Counted from the stretch's first letter, positions 31,695 to 47,770 are shown. The stretch: DNA of 64,000 bases from Tetragonia tetragonoides (GCA_038025085.1 CM076144.1:16641501-16705500); one strand, 5' to 3'. Numbers and translations are program-made. Notes: generated by a model from the sequence alone, not told the origin.

Positions 31695-34275
31695 TTATAT
31701 AAAAACAATGGGAGGTGAGCTGTTGCAAACAGAGTGAGCGTGAATAAAGCAAACAAGTTTAATTAAAACATAACCAAACAAGAACCAGAAGCCCAACAGT
31801 ATAACTATGATGCAAAAGATATTCAGATAAGCTACCAAAATGGGGAGGAAGCAGTCAACGCATAAATTAGCCTGCCAAATCATCGATTGAAACCGCAATG
31901 CATAAAATTTACAAGAGTCAATAAGTCTTCAAAAATCATGCCAGTACCAAATATCTTCAATTCCAGTGTTTTCAATTTGGGCAGGGGTAAAAACTCAGTC
32001 CATCACAAGCTTGCAGTAAGCAAAGTGAATGACTATGAACCAATTGCAAAAAAGTGGCATTAGCTGTAGATAATACAAAATAAACAGAAGAAAGACACAC
32101 CAAACTTCTTTGATTTGAATGTGGCCATCTTTGTCAAGGGCAGAACCCCAGTCCATCACTAGCTTGGAAAAAACAAAGTGAATGACTAAAAAACAGTTGG
32201 TAAGCGAAGAAGTTAGCTGAGAAGAATAAAAAGTATAGTCAGGATACTAGTAGTATGTTCAATCATTGCTGACTTCCATCCAAGAATAACACCATTAATT
32301 TCCAATAAGGTCCAAAGTGAGAAAAAAAACAGAAGATATAACATGACCAAGAAGCATAAAGCTTAATTACAAAATTCAAGCTAAGAAAGAGGAGAGACGT
32401 ACTACAACTGTGACTAGTAATGCATCCAACCAAACCTTCCATCAACCAAACAAAATGGCCACTAGCTTGCAAAATAATCCAAAATAAGCTAGACATTGAA
32501 CACTTGTCATAAATGAAGACCAAGAAATCAATTGCACATATAAGCATACAAGGAGTAGGAAATGCCAAAAACAAACGGTGATGAACACATTGGAGCAAAT
32601 CTGGAGCATTAATTAGTAACAAATTGCAGGGAAAAACTAAAAGATTTCATGGATAAAAATTTAGCTCTTCTGGACATGCCAAGACACCACAAGTAAGATT
32701 GCACAATACACCACTCGTTAGACGGGTTTCTACATATATGAATATGTTTCTCAAGGAGGTTCATGGACAAGTCCAGTCCATCACCCACACTTCAAGAGTG
32801 TAGTGAATGACAATCCTACCACCCACAGTCCAAACACTGCGTAAAGAGACAACAAAACAAAGAAGATTTAGAGCTGCTTGGCTCGTTCTTTTGTAAGTAC
32901 ACCAGAGACATGGCCGAGACCTAGCAGGAGAAGCTTTGTAACCAAAAAATGGGGGAAAGACTACAAAAGATACCCTATAGCCATTCAATATAAGTATATC
33001 ATGACCATCCAGGAATTTCAACAAAATTATAACCACATCGATGCAAATAATCATTGTACTGGAGTGATCAGACCAAAGAAAAATACCAATATAAATGCTT
33101 GCAGAGTACCAATTATGAGCCTTAACTACAATCTGAGTGTTATGCCAATCACAAAGATTTGAAGAAATACAGAGATCAGGGGTTTGCAACTGAAGAAATA
33201 ACAAACCAAAGTTCCCACCAAAAAGAGTAGCTGAGCTGATGGTGGGGATTGAGCTGAAACCTCCAACACCACCAAAGTCACAAGCTCTAAAAGAGCGACC
33301 GACAGGGAGGTAGAAAATTTGAGGTGGAATAAAGGAAAGCCAAAAGGAGGGGAGAGCGGAAATATCACAGCAAAAAAGGAAAACAAAACGGGTTAAACTC
33401 GTATTTGAGGAGGAGGGAGAAATGAAAATGAAGAAGGCCCTCTAAATCTCAGAACCTACAGCACCTAATAAACTCGAATATGACCAGTGAAAATGAAGAA
33501 GGCCCTCTAAATCTCTCCAGGTTCCCAAAACAGACATGAATCAATTGAGTGTACTTCAATAAGCTAAAAACATTAAACACCCAGAAATCAAAAGAAACAT
33601 ACTCAAAAATAACTCTTGAAGAGGGATACTTATGCGAAAACCCCAAATTGGGAAAATAATTAACATTAATCGAAACTGGGTTACCACTTATTGAGCAATC
33701 AAGGTATCGAATCCCACAAACTTCACAAGCTTTGATTCTGCACTTTCAATCGCACAGAGAACCGAAGGCAGCTTCAACCTGAGACGTAATTGAAATATCG
33801 ATTGTGACCCAAATGAGGGATCTAGTAGCATAATTCTTATTGACTTCCCTCTTAAAATTCCAATAATCCAAATTAACAACAGGGTCTTCATCTTGCTCCA
33901 TCCAATCTTGTAATCGCCAATCCAAGCCAAGAAGGAGACTAAAGAAGGCCCAAAGGCAAGGAATTGCTCGAAATTCAGCTGCAAATGGACAGTAGAGCAT
34001 AAAGAGTTGAGGTGGTGGCTAGGGTTAGGGTTTCGGAAACCCTAATAATCACCAACATAGCCATAACTAAGGCTACAATCAAAGCTGAAATTGTAGCTAG
34101 AAAAGATTTCAAAGAGGGATTTAGAGGATTTCGAGATCGAGAGGCGTGATTTGAGGCGGTGGGGGGAGGCAGTGGGTCGGGAGGTAGCTTGGGACGAAGA
34201 GGGCAGAGGGTTCTAGAGAGAATTTTCTCTCTCATCCTAGTCTTTAGCCCACTGCGTAATTACGTAATACTTAAC
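31695..34275 (-). other. LINE 5' region without recognisable ORF1
   Basis: No ORF longer than about 150 codons on the minus strand and none with a nucleic-acid-binding signature. A roughly 42-bp motif containing CAGTCCATCAC and GTGAATGAC on the plus strand occurs three times (about 31993-32034, 32148-32187 and 32770-32812). It may be a long untranslated leader, a decayed ORF1, or captured host DNA. Confidence 0.5.
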
Positions 34276-34431
34276 AAAACTAGTAAACTATCATCAAGTA
34301 TTACTTTCCCAGAGATTGATATATCACAAAAACACATTATACCAAAAATTTACAAAAAACTAATCGCCGAAGACCAAACACATCCTACCAACACAAGTTA
34401 ATGATGATACAATCCATATAACCTCTTGAGT

Positions 34432-35246
34432 TTGGGGTGTTCATGGTAGGTTAACCGCACCGATAGTATGTTTCGATACGGTAACCGAAATTCTCGGTTC
34501 GATTTTTCTCTGTACATGTACCATACGAAAATAACCGGTGACCGAATTTTGGTTAACCGTTATTTTCGGTACGGTTAAGTGGTTAATCTAAACAATTTAT
34601 GCATTTTCACTATTTACAAATATCACAACCCGATATTCAAACATATCACGGCCCAATTTGATACACGGTACACTTGATTGCGGCTTAACAGTTATACATG
34701 AGATTTAGCCTTCTTAGTTGGAAGAATTCAGTATGTTTGGGAGTCGAAGAACGAGCACATGGAAGCTTATACGAGCCTTTAAACTTATAACAAGACAATC
34801 AGAAGAAACAAAATTCCTCAAATTAACAAGCAAAAGTGTAAATTAAGTGACAATTGCTTTTGCTTTTTTTCAATGGCAACCAAGCAGCGCTGAGGACATT
34901 GAATGGATGAGCCCTTGAAGAGAGAGAGGAGGAGAGAGAGAGAGAAGAGATCAGAGACCAAAAAACGTGAGTTTTGAGACATGAACTTTTCTCTCACTCC
35001 TTGGTCTCTTTCAGTGGGTTCAACTTAACAAATGGGTCGTCCTATAAAATTTACATTTCGGTTTTTCGATTAAGCGTTTTTCCCAAAACATGAAACGTAA
35101 TATGTAATGAAAATCCGAAATTTTTTTACCAGTACGTTTACCGTACAAAGATTTTTTTTTCTCGATATAGTAACCTATTTTTCAGTCATGTTTTGTGCGG
35201 TTTCAATACGGTTTTCCGGTTACGGTTATTCATGAACAACCCTATA
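34432..35246. mobile_element. Inverted-repeat non-autonomous DNA transposon
   Basis: Left end GGGGTGTTCATGGT...GTTAACCG and right end CGGTTACGGTTATTCATGAA and so on are inverted (GG(G/T)TGTTCATG...TAACCG). Both ends are dense in ACCGGT- and CGGTTA-like words. TTGAGT lies just outside each end (34426-34431 and 35247-35252), possibly the target duplication. The middle has a GA-rich tract at about 34919-34950. No ORF. Superfamily (probably hAT-like) is uncertain. Confidence 0.6.
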
Positions 35247-35742
35247 TTGAGTCAGACTTTTCACAATCTCATTCGATACTTTCGGCCTCTACACCATTTA
35301 AGGCTTGTTTCCAAGAGATTGCACAATTGCTCAGCTTCTGCATCAACCTTTGTAGTATAATCTATTAATCTCTTATTTTTTTTAAAGGGAATTAATGTTA
35401 ATTGCTTGGATGAACAACTTATTCAACTATTATATTATTATGGCTCTTTGATTGCTTGTTACTAAACAAAGCTAGGTTAGCTTTAATTCATTTGAAGCCA
35501 GCTTTTAATAAACTGTTGACTTTTTTAGAAAACACCTTATAAAAATTTGAATATTCAAAAATCACGTTTGACAAGAGTCTTCTAAATCCACGTCTTGTGT
35601 CACCAACAGTGGCGTATCCAGGATTTTGATCTAGGGTGTGCACTAATTGTAAACATGATGTCCAAAAAAAAAGGTACAAGTGTTATATGTCCTAAAAATA
35701 ATTATAACTGTTCTCGACGAGTCTTCATACTTTGAAAGCGAT

Positions 35743-36522
35743 TTAAATACAATCATCACTTATGCTTAAAAAGATATGCTTTTCTATAAAAGTAACCAAG
35801 CCATCGTTCAAGAATTGATCGCCTACACTTTTGTACAACTTATTCTTCACATGATTCATCGCTGAAAATGCCCTTTCGACACTTGCGGTTGCCACTGGAA
35901 GGATTAATACGAGCTTTATAAGAAAATAGATTAGACGATATATTTCGTGCTTCTTTGTCTGAACAAGAATCGTAGAAAGTGCCCCAATATCCTTTAGATC
36001 CTGGAATCTATCATCTCTTCGCATATCATGAATAAAATTATCAAGTTCATTCTCAAGTTGTAGCAAATCAATACTTGAATACTCATCAGGATAAAATTCA
36101 GCAAGCCTAAGCAACTTTATTTGACTTGTCATATGAAGAAAAGGCATCAAGAGGACTCAAACAAGTCATACAAAGAAGCAACTTCATTCTTACCTCATCA
36201 AATCGGTTGTTGAGCTCTTGTAATTGTAACACAATATATAAATTCCACATAAAGATCAACTTTGAAGTAATGATAGTTTGAAATAACATGTTGCTTACGT
36301 TTCTTTCTCCCTCGAGGAACGTACTCATCATCCATATCAGGAACTAAAATACCATTTCTTTCACAAAATGAAGTAACTAATTCCAAGAACGAATCCCATT
36401 CATCATCTTGCCTCATGTGTTGTAATCGCTCCTAGCCAAAGTAACAAGTGACATGACATTAACAATATCTTGATCTTTTCTTTGCAAACAATTAGTCAAA
36501 TAATTTGTTATCGCAAATACAG
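35743..36522 (-). pseudogene. hAT transposase C-terminal fragment (dimerisation domain)
   Basis: Minus-strand translation from 36522 gives VFAITNYLTNCLQRKDQDIV, then RQDDEWDSFLELVTSFCERN, PDMDDEYVPRGRKKR, ELNNRFDEVRMKLLLCMTCL, LAEFYPDEYSSIDLLQLENE and finally LPVATASVERAFSAMNHVKN, the hAT C-terminal dimerisation motif of the TTF-zinc-finger-associated plant family. Frames change at about 36200 and 36120. The N-terminal half, including the catalytic core, is cut off by the LTR that starts at 36524. Confidence 0.88.
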
Positions 36523-36523
36523 C

Positions 36524-39500
36524 TGTAACACCCCGGATTTTCTAAATTATAAATAAACAAAAATGAATAAACTCACGCCGAAAATTGGGCAGAGTTTCCT
36601 TTGTAAATAGACCTCCCAAGTTATCGACTAAACAAAAACCTGCTTATACAGAAATTACAACAAAATATCCAAAATGACAGCGGAAGACTTCTAACAATCC
36701 AGGGCGTCACTGCCACACTCACTCACAAGAATGAGTGCAAGGCGGACGATTACAACTCCCAACAATAAACCAATAAACTTTAATCAATCTCTTTATCACA
36801 TCAAATGAAAATAAATGACAAAACAATAAACTCCTTGACAGCTTTGAGTCCAACTGCCCAACTAGTACAAGAGATCCTCACGAACAATTAACCTGCAAAT
36901 AATCCAATCTACTCCCCCATACAAACGAATTTCGTATGGATTCATCATAGGCCCACCATTGAAGAAAAATGGACAACAAACACAAGTAGCACAGAAAGCA
37001 ACCAATCAGCTTTTGCTGAGTAACCAAACATTCTATCGAATAATAAAGAAAAACATTAGAATCTCAACTCAGGTCAACTAGGACCTTCAAGTCACATAAA
37101 TCCCAAAATAAGTCTCAATTGCATTCTAGGATGCTATTTCATCTATATAACTCGATTCCCAATAATTTGTGCCAATCGCTCTCGGTCACTAGCTCCTAGC
37201 CTCGACTATGTGGGAAGTGAACTGGCGGTAAAACCTGCAGATGCAAAACCATTCTCATAACTCGGCCATAGGCCCCATAACTCATAACATTGCCCGTAGG
37301 CTCTCAAAAGTCCACTCTTGGACCAATTATTATAACCATGTAACCATTTTCATAAAATAATGCTCATCACCTAAGAGTCAATGTCTTAGGCTACTTGCCC
37401 ACATGTCTAGAATTAAGGAAGCTAATAACTTACGAGCCTCAATCCAATATCATATATCAAGTCTCGCATTCATATACTCATTGCGATACCATTACCCGTT
37501 CTGGGTCAATACTAACATTCACAATATGGCACGGTTTCCCAAATAAATATATGTCCTCGGTTTAGCTCAACTATTGTCTAATAAATATCTAGCTCAACCT
37601 TATGGCCAATTCCACTCCAGTAACCAACATCTCACAATCAGCAGTTCAACAAGTATTTCCTTTTATGCTAGATCACGCCATACAAGTATCATATGTTATC
37701 AACATTCAAACCAGACCATCATGCTCATATAGTCAAATAGCAATAACAAACCAGAATCACCCTTCAATAGTAAATATACACAATCAGAAAATCAAAATAT
37801 AAGAATTCAGCCCACAGCATTTCACATAATATTCATATCAAGCACTCAGTCCACACATACAACAAAAATAACATTCGTCTCCAACCGATTAGAAAGGGTT
37901 ACCTCTAATTGAACCATCCAAAGCTAATTAAGCATCCATATCCTTCAATTAAGCAACAATCAAACAATATATAATCAAAACCCAAATTCAAAAATTAAAT
38001 CACTAAATACCCAAATGGATTTAGGGTTTAGGTTTTCTAGACAAACCAACAAATTGAGGTACACGGCTGGTGGTGGTGTAATGTCGCGGTGGTGGCTGGC
38101 GACCAGCAAGAACAGTAGCGACGACAACAATGGCGGCAAAGGCAAAATGCAAAAATAGGGCTTGCAAATCAGGAGAGAGAGAAAACGGGAGCAAGATTCG
38201 ACCTTTAACAGCAAGTTAACACCACTCACAGTAAAGTTTAGATAAGAGAGAGAAAGTGATGAAGACGGTGGTGACAGAGAAGATGGAGAATCGTGGGTGA
38301 TGGTGTTTCGTAGTTTTGGAGCAAAAGCAAGGGTTTAAGAAAGTGAATAAGAAAACAAGAGAAAGGGTTCTACTAGTAGAGCATTATTGGGAAAAGACGG
38401 TGGAGTAGTTCTAGTACAACTCAAAAACTAATTCCTTTATTTTTTTGGGAAAATCCTATTGGTGCCCTTGTACTTATAGCTTGTCCAAGTGGTGTCCAAT
38501 AGTTTTTAAAAATCCAAGTGGTATCCCTCTCTTATTAGTAATGTTTGTTACGTGCCCAGTTTTTGAGTAGCCGTTAAACCGCCTGTTAAATTATAGTAAT
38601 AGTTGTATTAACCGTGCAATACACACTCTTAACTCACCCCTTTCTCTCTCCTTAGCTCTCCTCCCTCTCTGTCTCTGTGTCTGCAAGGGATCAAGTGCCG
38701 CCAAGTTCACCACCAGCCCACTGCCCACCATTAAACTGCCCCAGCAACCAAGATCCCTTGCTCCCTTCTTCTCTCTCATCTCACCCTTTTTGCTCCATAA
38801 TTGAGGAAAACAATTGAGCCTATTCTACATAATCTATGAAATAAAATCTCCATGCTTCAACTTACCAACATTGTTGTGTGGAAAACAAAAACACCAACCC
38901 ACTCACTGCCTCCCATCTTCTCTCTCCTTCTCTCTTCACGATTTTTGTTTTTTTGATATGACTTCTCTTTCAATTTGGGCATGATCTGGAATAATTTTCA
39001 CAAATCATTAGAGGGATTTTGATGTTTGCAAGTGTTAATTTCATTAACTTACCATCAATGGAGGGATTGGAATGGAGAGTGAAATATGAGAGGGAGATTG
39101 TTGTTTAGATCTAAAAAAATATGAAAGGATTTTGTACCAAACCACCACCATCCTACTCGCCACCAACCTCCGTCCCGTTGACAGGTGGGTGTGGCCATGG
39201 AAGCTGGCAAAGCATAATGGAGAAAGGCGGAGGGGAAGAGGTTGGTGTGGCCATTGAAAGGCAGCCAGCAAAGCAAGCAAGCTAAAGAAAACTTTTAACA
39301 GAGGTGGTCTTAGGGAACTTAACGCTGTTTAATAAAGATGGGCACGGTTTTACAGTGATAAATAATATAAGGGCAACACTTGGATTTTTAAAAACCATTG
39401 GGCACCACTTGGACAAGCTATAAGTACAAGGGCACCAATAGGATTTTCCCTTTTTTAAAAGCCCAAAAACAAACACAACACTCCAGAATTAAATAATTTT

Positions 39501-39554
39501 ATTCCATAAAACAATTCATTTCCTCAAAATACAATAAATACTCGGGGTATTACA
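36524..39554 (-). repeat. LTR of a Ty3/gypsy-type element (3.0 kb including a 1-kb insertion)
   Basis: On the minus strand it starts TGTAATACCCCGAGTATTT at 39554 and ends AAAATCCGGGGTGTTACA at 36524. A polypurine tract (TTTTTAAGGGGGGTAGAA on the minus strand, 39555-39572) lies directly upstream, so this is a 3' LTR. The foldback element at 38447-39450 sits inside it, giving about 2.0 kb of true LTR. It interrupts the hAT transposase at 36523. Confidence 0.78.
38447..39450. mobile_element. Mutator-like/foldback element with long inverted repeats, inside the LTR
   Basis: The left end GGGAAAATCCTATTGGTGCC and its following 90 bp are repeated in reverse complement at the right end (about 39355-39450). 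Words such as CTTGTACTTATAGCTTGTCC and AAGTGGTGTCCAATAG match. GGGAAAA ends suit a Mutator-like element. The flanks are T-rich (TTTTTT on both sides), so a 9-bp duplication cannot be verified. No transposase. Confidence 0.8.
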
Positions 39555-39845
39555 TTCTACCCCCCTTAAAAAGATTTTTGTCCCCAAAAATTACTTAAAC
39601 AACGATGCTAGCAAACATAAGGAACAATACAAGACTTGTGGGTTATGGCCCACTAAGACAATCCATAACAAGCTGATCATGCAACAATTAATCATATGAG
39701 CACATAATTCACCTTGAGCACATAGGCATATAGCACATTGCATAAGTCGACACTAAGCAATGGACACTAGACACTAAGAGTAAGACGGATGCAAGCATAT
39801 AAAGATGCTCACGTCACCCAAAACCAAATCCGCTCTGATACCAAC
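39555..39845 (-). other. Collapsed LTR-retrotransposon interior: PPT and PBS only 260 bp apart
   Basis: The minus strand has a primer-binding site TTGGTATCAGAGC (39832-39844) beside the LTR end at 39846, and a polypurine tract at 39555-39572 beside the LTR start at 39554. Nothing of gag or pol remains. The LTR ends on the two sides do not match beyond TGTAACACCCCG. Confidence 0.7.
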
Positions 39846-41835
39846 TGTAACACCCCGTAATTTCCGACCAATTTTTTTTTATAAATACATTGCAGCGGAA
39901 AGTAAACGGAAATTCCATGGTGCTAAGCTGCATTTAATAAATTAAATGCAAGGCCAACCACAACTAAAATAAATAATACCAACATTAATAACATAATAAC
40001 TAATCTTCAACTTAAGCTAAACAAAGTCCAACTTAAAACATAATTAATAATAACAATAATAACTCCCAAATTCTAAACCAACTAAAACAACTTAAATAAT
40101 GTTCCGAATAAAATCTAAAAATTCTTCCATCTATCGTCCTCACTCCAACGCTTATTCATCAAACCCACCTGTAAAACATATAAGAAGAGAAACAAGGGAA
40201 AACAAAGAAGAAAATCAGCAAAAGCTGGTAACTCTACTCTACCCCGTAAAATTCATTTGCAAACCCTTACCTAGATTTTTCAAAATATTTAGTTTAAATT
40301 CGTTTCATACGCACATAGCATCAAACCAAGCACACGCACACCAATCATATATTTATTCGTTAATCTTTAAGCCATCTTGTTTAGAGGGAAGAATGACAAG
40401 ACAAAAATTCCACCAATGGAGAAGGGATTTCAACCTTTTCATACCATAAATATTTCCACCAACTGATCAGCAAAAGTCTAAGTGTGTGCACCCCCTTCTA
40501 AAACCTCCACGGCTTAAAAGGACGACAATAGAGTACCACTAATACGTCTGTACTCGTCCAAGTTGGACAACCAATATAACCAAACTCATGGGATCAATGC
40601 CCTAAGAGTCAAAATAGTATAGAGCTTACGTAAACCGCAGTCCCGCAAGATGTATAAGTATCCACCATATCTATGTCTAACCTTTAGGGGATCCTACCAA
40701 AAGGTCTCTTAACCCTCAACATAGTTTTAATAATCGTGATCATACCAACAACGATAATTCACACCAGTTATATCACAAAAGTTCAATAATAATCCAATTC
40801 CAATATACTCATATTCCACATGAACCAATCACAAGGTTCTATCCATTACTCACCATATAAAGTCCAATATCAATATCAATTTATCGATAATAAGCCAATA
40901 TTCCAATACTCAACCAATCCATGTTTCCCATAAAATTCCTTCACATATATAATTAATCCATCATACATAATCTTTCCATATAATTAATCCACCATAAATT
41001 AAATCATCATAAAACCATCTCAAATAATAAATCCATGACCATACAAATCAAATTTAATATAGTCATCCAAGCATAGTCAAATATAACACTTAGCACATAC
41101 TCAAAATTTTCATGGGGTTGAGTAAAATTGTAGACATAGGATTACCTTGATTTCTACGCTCCAAACCAAACAAACTCAAATCTGAAATCTGAAATCAGCA
41201 TGCCCAATCTAAAACAAATTATCGAACGGAGCATCAAACGAAGTCCATATCATCTAAAAATTGACGTACAGGCTAAGGAGGTACTAAGGTTCAATTACAC
41301 AGAAGGGTTTGTAAAAATCATGTGTAGATTTTGAGTTATTATAGAACAAAGTAGGCGGATCTGAATCTCGCATCAGCACTGCGCTGCCTCACGAGAAAAA
41401 TACTTTGGGGTATCAAACGATCTATAAAAATTATGAAACTTTGCAGTATGGTTTTAGACATCTGGTTATAAAACGTATCCAAAATCCAAGTTCATGAGAT
41501 AAGTATAACAGGAGAAACGGAGTTTTCAATACAACAGTATGTGCTGGACAGTTTTTAGGGCTTTTATGAGGCTTGTGAAAGAGAAAACGTGAATGACTTT
41601 TATGGACTCACTAGGACACGAATGAAGAGGAAAATAATCAAATTTAGGAGTGTCAAGGGCTATTTATAAAGGTCTGGAATCATTGACCAAGTTAGAATCC
41701 TAATCCGACTAGAACAACACAATTGTCTTTTCCTTTTCCAACACCAAATAATAAGGAAATAAATATTAATAAATATTCTTTTCTCCAAAAATCCATATTT
41801 CAAAATCAAATAATCACATTATTGCATATTATAAA
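39846..41835 (-). repeat. Second, different gypsy LTR, truncated at its 5' side
   Basis: On the minus strand it ends ATTACGGGGTGTTACA at 39846, followed by the primer-binding site. Beyond the first dozen bases it is not recognisably like the LTR at 36524-39554. The expected LTR start (TGTAATACC) is not found; the sequence meets a TA-rich junction near 41835 where the Helitron-like element begins. Confidence 0.6.
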
Positions 41836-44336
<2,501 letters not shown>

Positions 44337-44950
44337 ATTATAAATATGCGGGGCATTCCAGTGATAGTCTGATAGAGATGGAGCAGACTGACCGCAAGTT
44401 TCAATTTTACAACAGGAGGTCTCGATACAAAAAAGGGTTTTGCTCTAAACTTGTCAGATAAATGTCCAGTATTTACATGGCTACAAATCACAATTCAAAC
44501 GTCACTTTTGTTTCATTGGGCTTTTCACTTCTTCTAACTTTGTTTCCTTTTCTTGTTTTTGTTAAGTAAACTGATCTTTTTTTGGAAGGAGGGTATGCAC
44601 GTGCATACCTACTATGCACGGTGGGTCCGCCCCTGGTTACCAAGACACTTGAATACTCTCTAACATACTTATGTAGGTTAAAATGGTCCTCTTAGCTGAA
44701 AATATGAAAGCAAATTATCATAGTTGAAAGTAATAATGTTATTAAATGTGATTTGTTTAATGCGCAAAATAATGAATTGATTGAATAGAATATCTACCAT
44801 TCATTAATCATATGCGTCGGAGTTATAGGTATGGGGCCAGATTCTCGAATTTTCTCGATTAGAACCCAGAAATCACCGCGTTACAAGCCAGAGGGCACGA
44901 CCACGAAAATTGTCCGATTGAAGTGGTCAATTGTCAAGGAATCATCTTAA
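44337..44950. other. Residual hAT right end and spacer before the gypsy element
   Basis: 44337-44635 is what is left of the hAT element's right side, with no coding match. 44644-44950 is ordinary spacer. Confidence 0.4.
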
Positions 44951-44955
44951 GGTTC

Positions 44956-47768
44956 TGTAATACCCCGTATTATTATTCATTTTAGAATAATAATTACTTA
45001 AAAGAAAATGCAATTTCGGATTTAAATAATAAATTGGGCTCATACATGTTTAAAGTGTCTAATTAATATCGGGTTTTGGTTTTGGACTTAATTAAATTGT
45101 AATTGGGCCAAAACAAATAAAAGTAATTGGGCTTTATAATTTTCGGAAGTCGCCGAAAATTATAAGGCATTGTAGGGCCTTATTTTCGACCACCCTAGCC
45201 GAAAATTGGGTGGAGAAAATTCTGACTTTTTGTTTTAAAATTTGTTTCCTAAAGTGTGGGCTAGTGGAGTGATTCTAGGAGAGGTTTTAGGAAAGGAGAG
45301 GTTACCAAATTCAACTGACTCTTTACCAAATCAAAAAAAATAAATACGCTTCTCTCTCCCTCACTCTCACGCACGCCGACCAAGGAGAAAAGAAAGAGAA
45401 AATTCAACACTCTTTCACAATTCATCATATTGCACAATTTTAATCCTTTTGATTTTCAAGTAAGTGTTCTAAACTTGTTTTTGATTCTTAAAAGCTTTAA
45501 ATTTGACTCAAGTATGAGTTTTGATGAACCCTAGTTTTGTATGAGTAAACCCTAATTTATGTTTTGCCTAGGGTTTGCTAGATTCTATTGTTTTTGCATG
45601 ATAGGATCATGATGAGGGTTGAGTTTGTTGTTTTATTGAATTGAATCAAAGTTTGAGTTCAAAAGGTTGGATCTTGTATTTGATTAAATCTGAAAATTTA
45701 TTAATTATTTGGATTTAATTAGATTTAGATTTGTTAAGTTGGATAAACAAAAAAAAAAAAACACAAATTGAAGCGTCACACGGCCGAACCTGCGCGACTG
45801 GTCGCTGGCGGCCGTACGCCGCCAGGCTCCAACCAGCGGGCCACCAGCAGGTCTGCTGGTGGTGGAGCCCGCTGGTGGTGGTGATGGTGGTGGTGATTGT
45901 GGTGGTGATTTGGTGGTGTTTTTGTTTTGACTTCTTGACTTGTTTTTAGGGTTTTTGAAAAGTTTCCTAATTTGGTTTATGCAAATTATTTTTGGAAACT
46001 TTGAGCATGCATGAGTAACTGAAAATTCCAGCAATTTAATTAATTTAATTAAGAGCACTAAATCATGTTTAATGTTTAATAAAGTGGTTTAGAAGTCAAG
46101 GTATTGACTATTGGGTGTTGTGGATTTGTTAGGACCCGTTGACCGCGCGTGAACAAAAGGAGCTTACGTTAATTGTCGTGATTTGCCTTATTTGCTAAAG
46201 GTAATTCATCTATTGGTTGGTGAATTATGTAATTCATTGTCGTAATTCATGTCTAGATGAATTATGAATATTCATTGTCTAAGTATCGAATTGGAATGTT
46301 TATTCGTGCTTGGTTTGTGGAAGAGATAATTGTTATTTATTTCCTTGTGATAATTCGTATAGAATTATATGTTAGTGAATGCATGTATTATGTTGGAAAT
46401 TCACTTTGTGTAACAATGTCTACTTGTTAATATTCATGTGAGGAGATGCATGATTTATTATGCTTGTTGAACGGAAATTATGTTAATAATTGTTCAATTG
46501 GAATATAGCTTGTATTGCTATTCTTTGTGTCATGTTGGTAAGCATGTGGATTCATGTTAGTAAGCATGTTACTTCAATAAGTTGAAATGAACTTTGACTA
46601 TTGGAACCTACTTAAAGGTACTGAACTAGGTGGTTTTAAATTGAGGCCTAGATGCCATTCATGTAAAATTTGCCATCGGAAATTTGTAACCATATTGTGT
46701 TACTTGAGTGTCAAGATTATGTCCATTACTTGTTATGTGATCACCATATTGAAATAAATTGAGAGTTAAGATTTCTTTGGTAATGGATCCACCAAAGGGA
46801 GCGAATGAGAATGTCAATTGGTACGTTGAGTGGGTTTCATTGGTTCTGGCCCCAACGTATTTGGTTAAAGCTTGTATCCATACAAAGAGCAATTGGGCAA
46901 GTGAAGTTTTAATTGTGAAACTGTTCTTCATGTAAACCTAAGGGTTGAGAGAGGGTATGCATACTTAGGAACATCTAGAAGTACTTCGGGAGTCATCTAT
47001 ACTCCGGGACGGTTGATCCCTCTTTGCTATTATGCACAGGACTTTTGATCCTATTGAGCCTTCTGCGGTTGGTTCTGACATTCATGCAATTCTCTTCTCT
47101 CTAATGAACTTGGCTAATGGATAATAATAAATATTGGATTTATGATTTGGATTTGTTTGGTTGTTTAAATTAAATCATGTCGTCTTTTATTTATTCAAGC
47201 ATGTTTATTAAGCATGATGCCTTAAGTGGAGATTTAAAAATGGATTGTGTGGTCATGAATTACTCAGCGTAGCTGATTGGTTGTTTTTCTTTTTACTTGT
47301 GCTTGTTGTCCATTTCTCTTCAATGGTGGATCTATATTGAACCTATATGGAATTCGTCTACATGGAGGAGTAGACTGACAGGATTTGTAGCTCGAGGTGT
47401 GAGCTAGGAGAGGCGATAAAAGAAGATTGTATATCTTCTAAAAACAATTTACTTTTATTGTTTAGTTTGGAACTTCTTTATTATTGGGATTTTTATTATT
47501 GTAGTGAGATTAATTCTCTTGCATGAGAATTAATAGTTTATTATTTTTATTTCATTTGGATTAATTTTTTTAGGTCTAGTTGGAAAAGATAGTTATTATT
47601 TAATTATCTATTACGTACGTTTGGGATATAAACATTTTGGTTTCTTTCTAGCCTTGTATTTAATTTGAACATTAAATACGGCGGTAGCACTTCAAATTTC
47701 CAGGGTTTTTCCGCTGCAACTCATGATTTTAAATGGTTTTAAATTAGATGGAAATTCGGGGTGTTACA
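44956..47768 (+). repeat. 5' LTR, 2813 bp
   Basis: Starts TGTAATACCCCGTATTATT and ends TTCGGGGTGTTACA. It contains a region at about 45780-45910 rich in GCTGGTGG words. Matches 53720-56561 over its whole length with scattered differences. Confidence 0.92.
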
Positions 47769-47770
47769 AG

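Larger units (their letters stand above)
27536..34275 (-). mobile_element. LINE with endonuclease, RT and RNase H, full length by target duplications (6.7 kb)
   Basis: AAAACTAGTAAACT occurs at 27522-27535, just before the T-run that is the minus-strand poly(A) tail, and again at 34276-34289. With one mismatch the match extends to 17 bp. So one insertion spans 27536-34275. ORF2 runs 31694-27571 with a few stops and frameshifts. The 2.58 kb upstream of ORF2 shows no ORF1 hallmarks (no CCHC knuckle, no DUF4283-type pattern). Confidence 0.85.

Noticed and set aside
34020..34035. Telomere-like AGGGTTAGGGTTT word
   Set aside because: Two units only, inside the LINE leader; no array.
46659..46931. 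90-codon minus-strand ORF repeated at 55451-55684
   Set aside because: It recurs only because it lies in both LTRs, its length is not conserved between them, and it has no recognisable domain.
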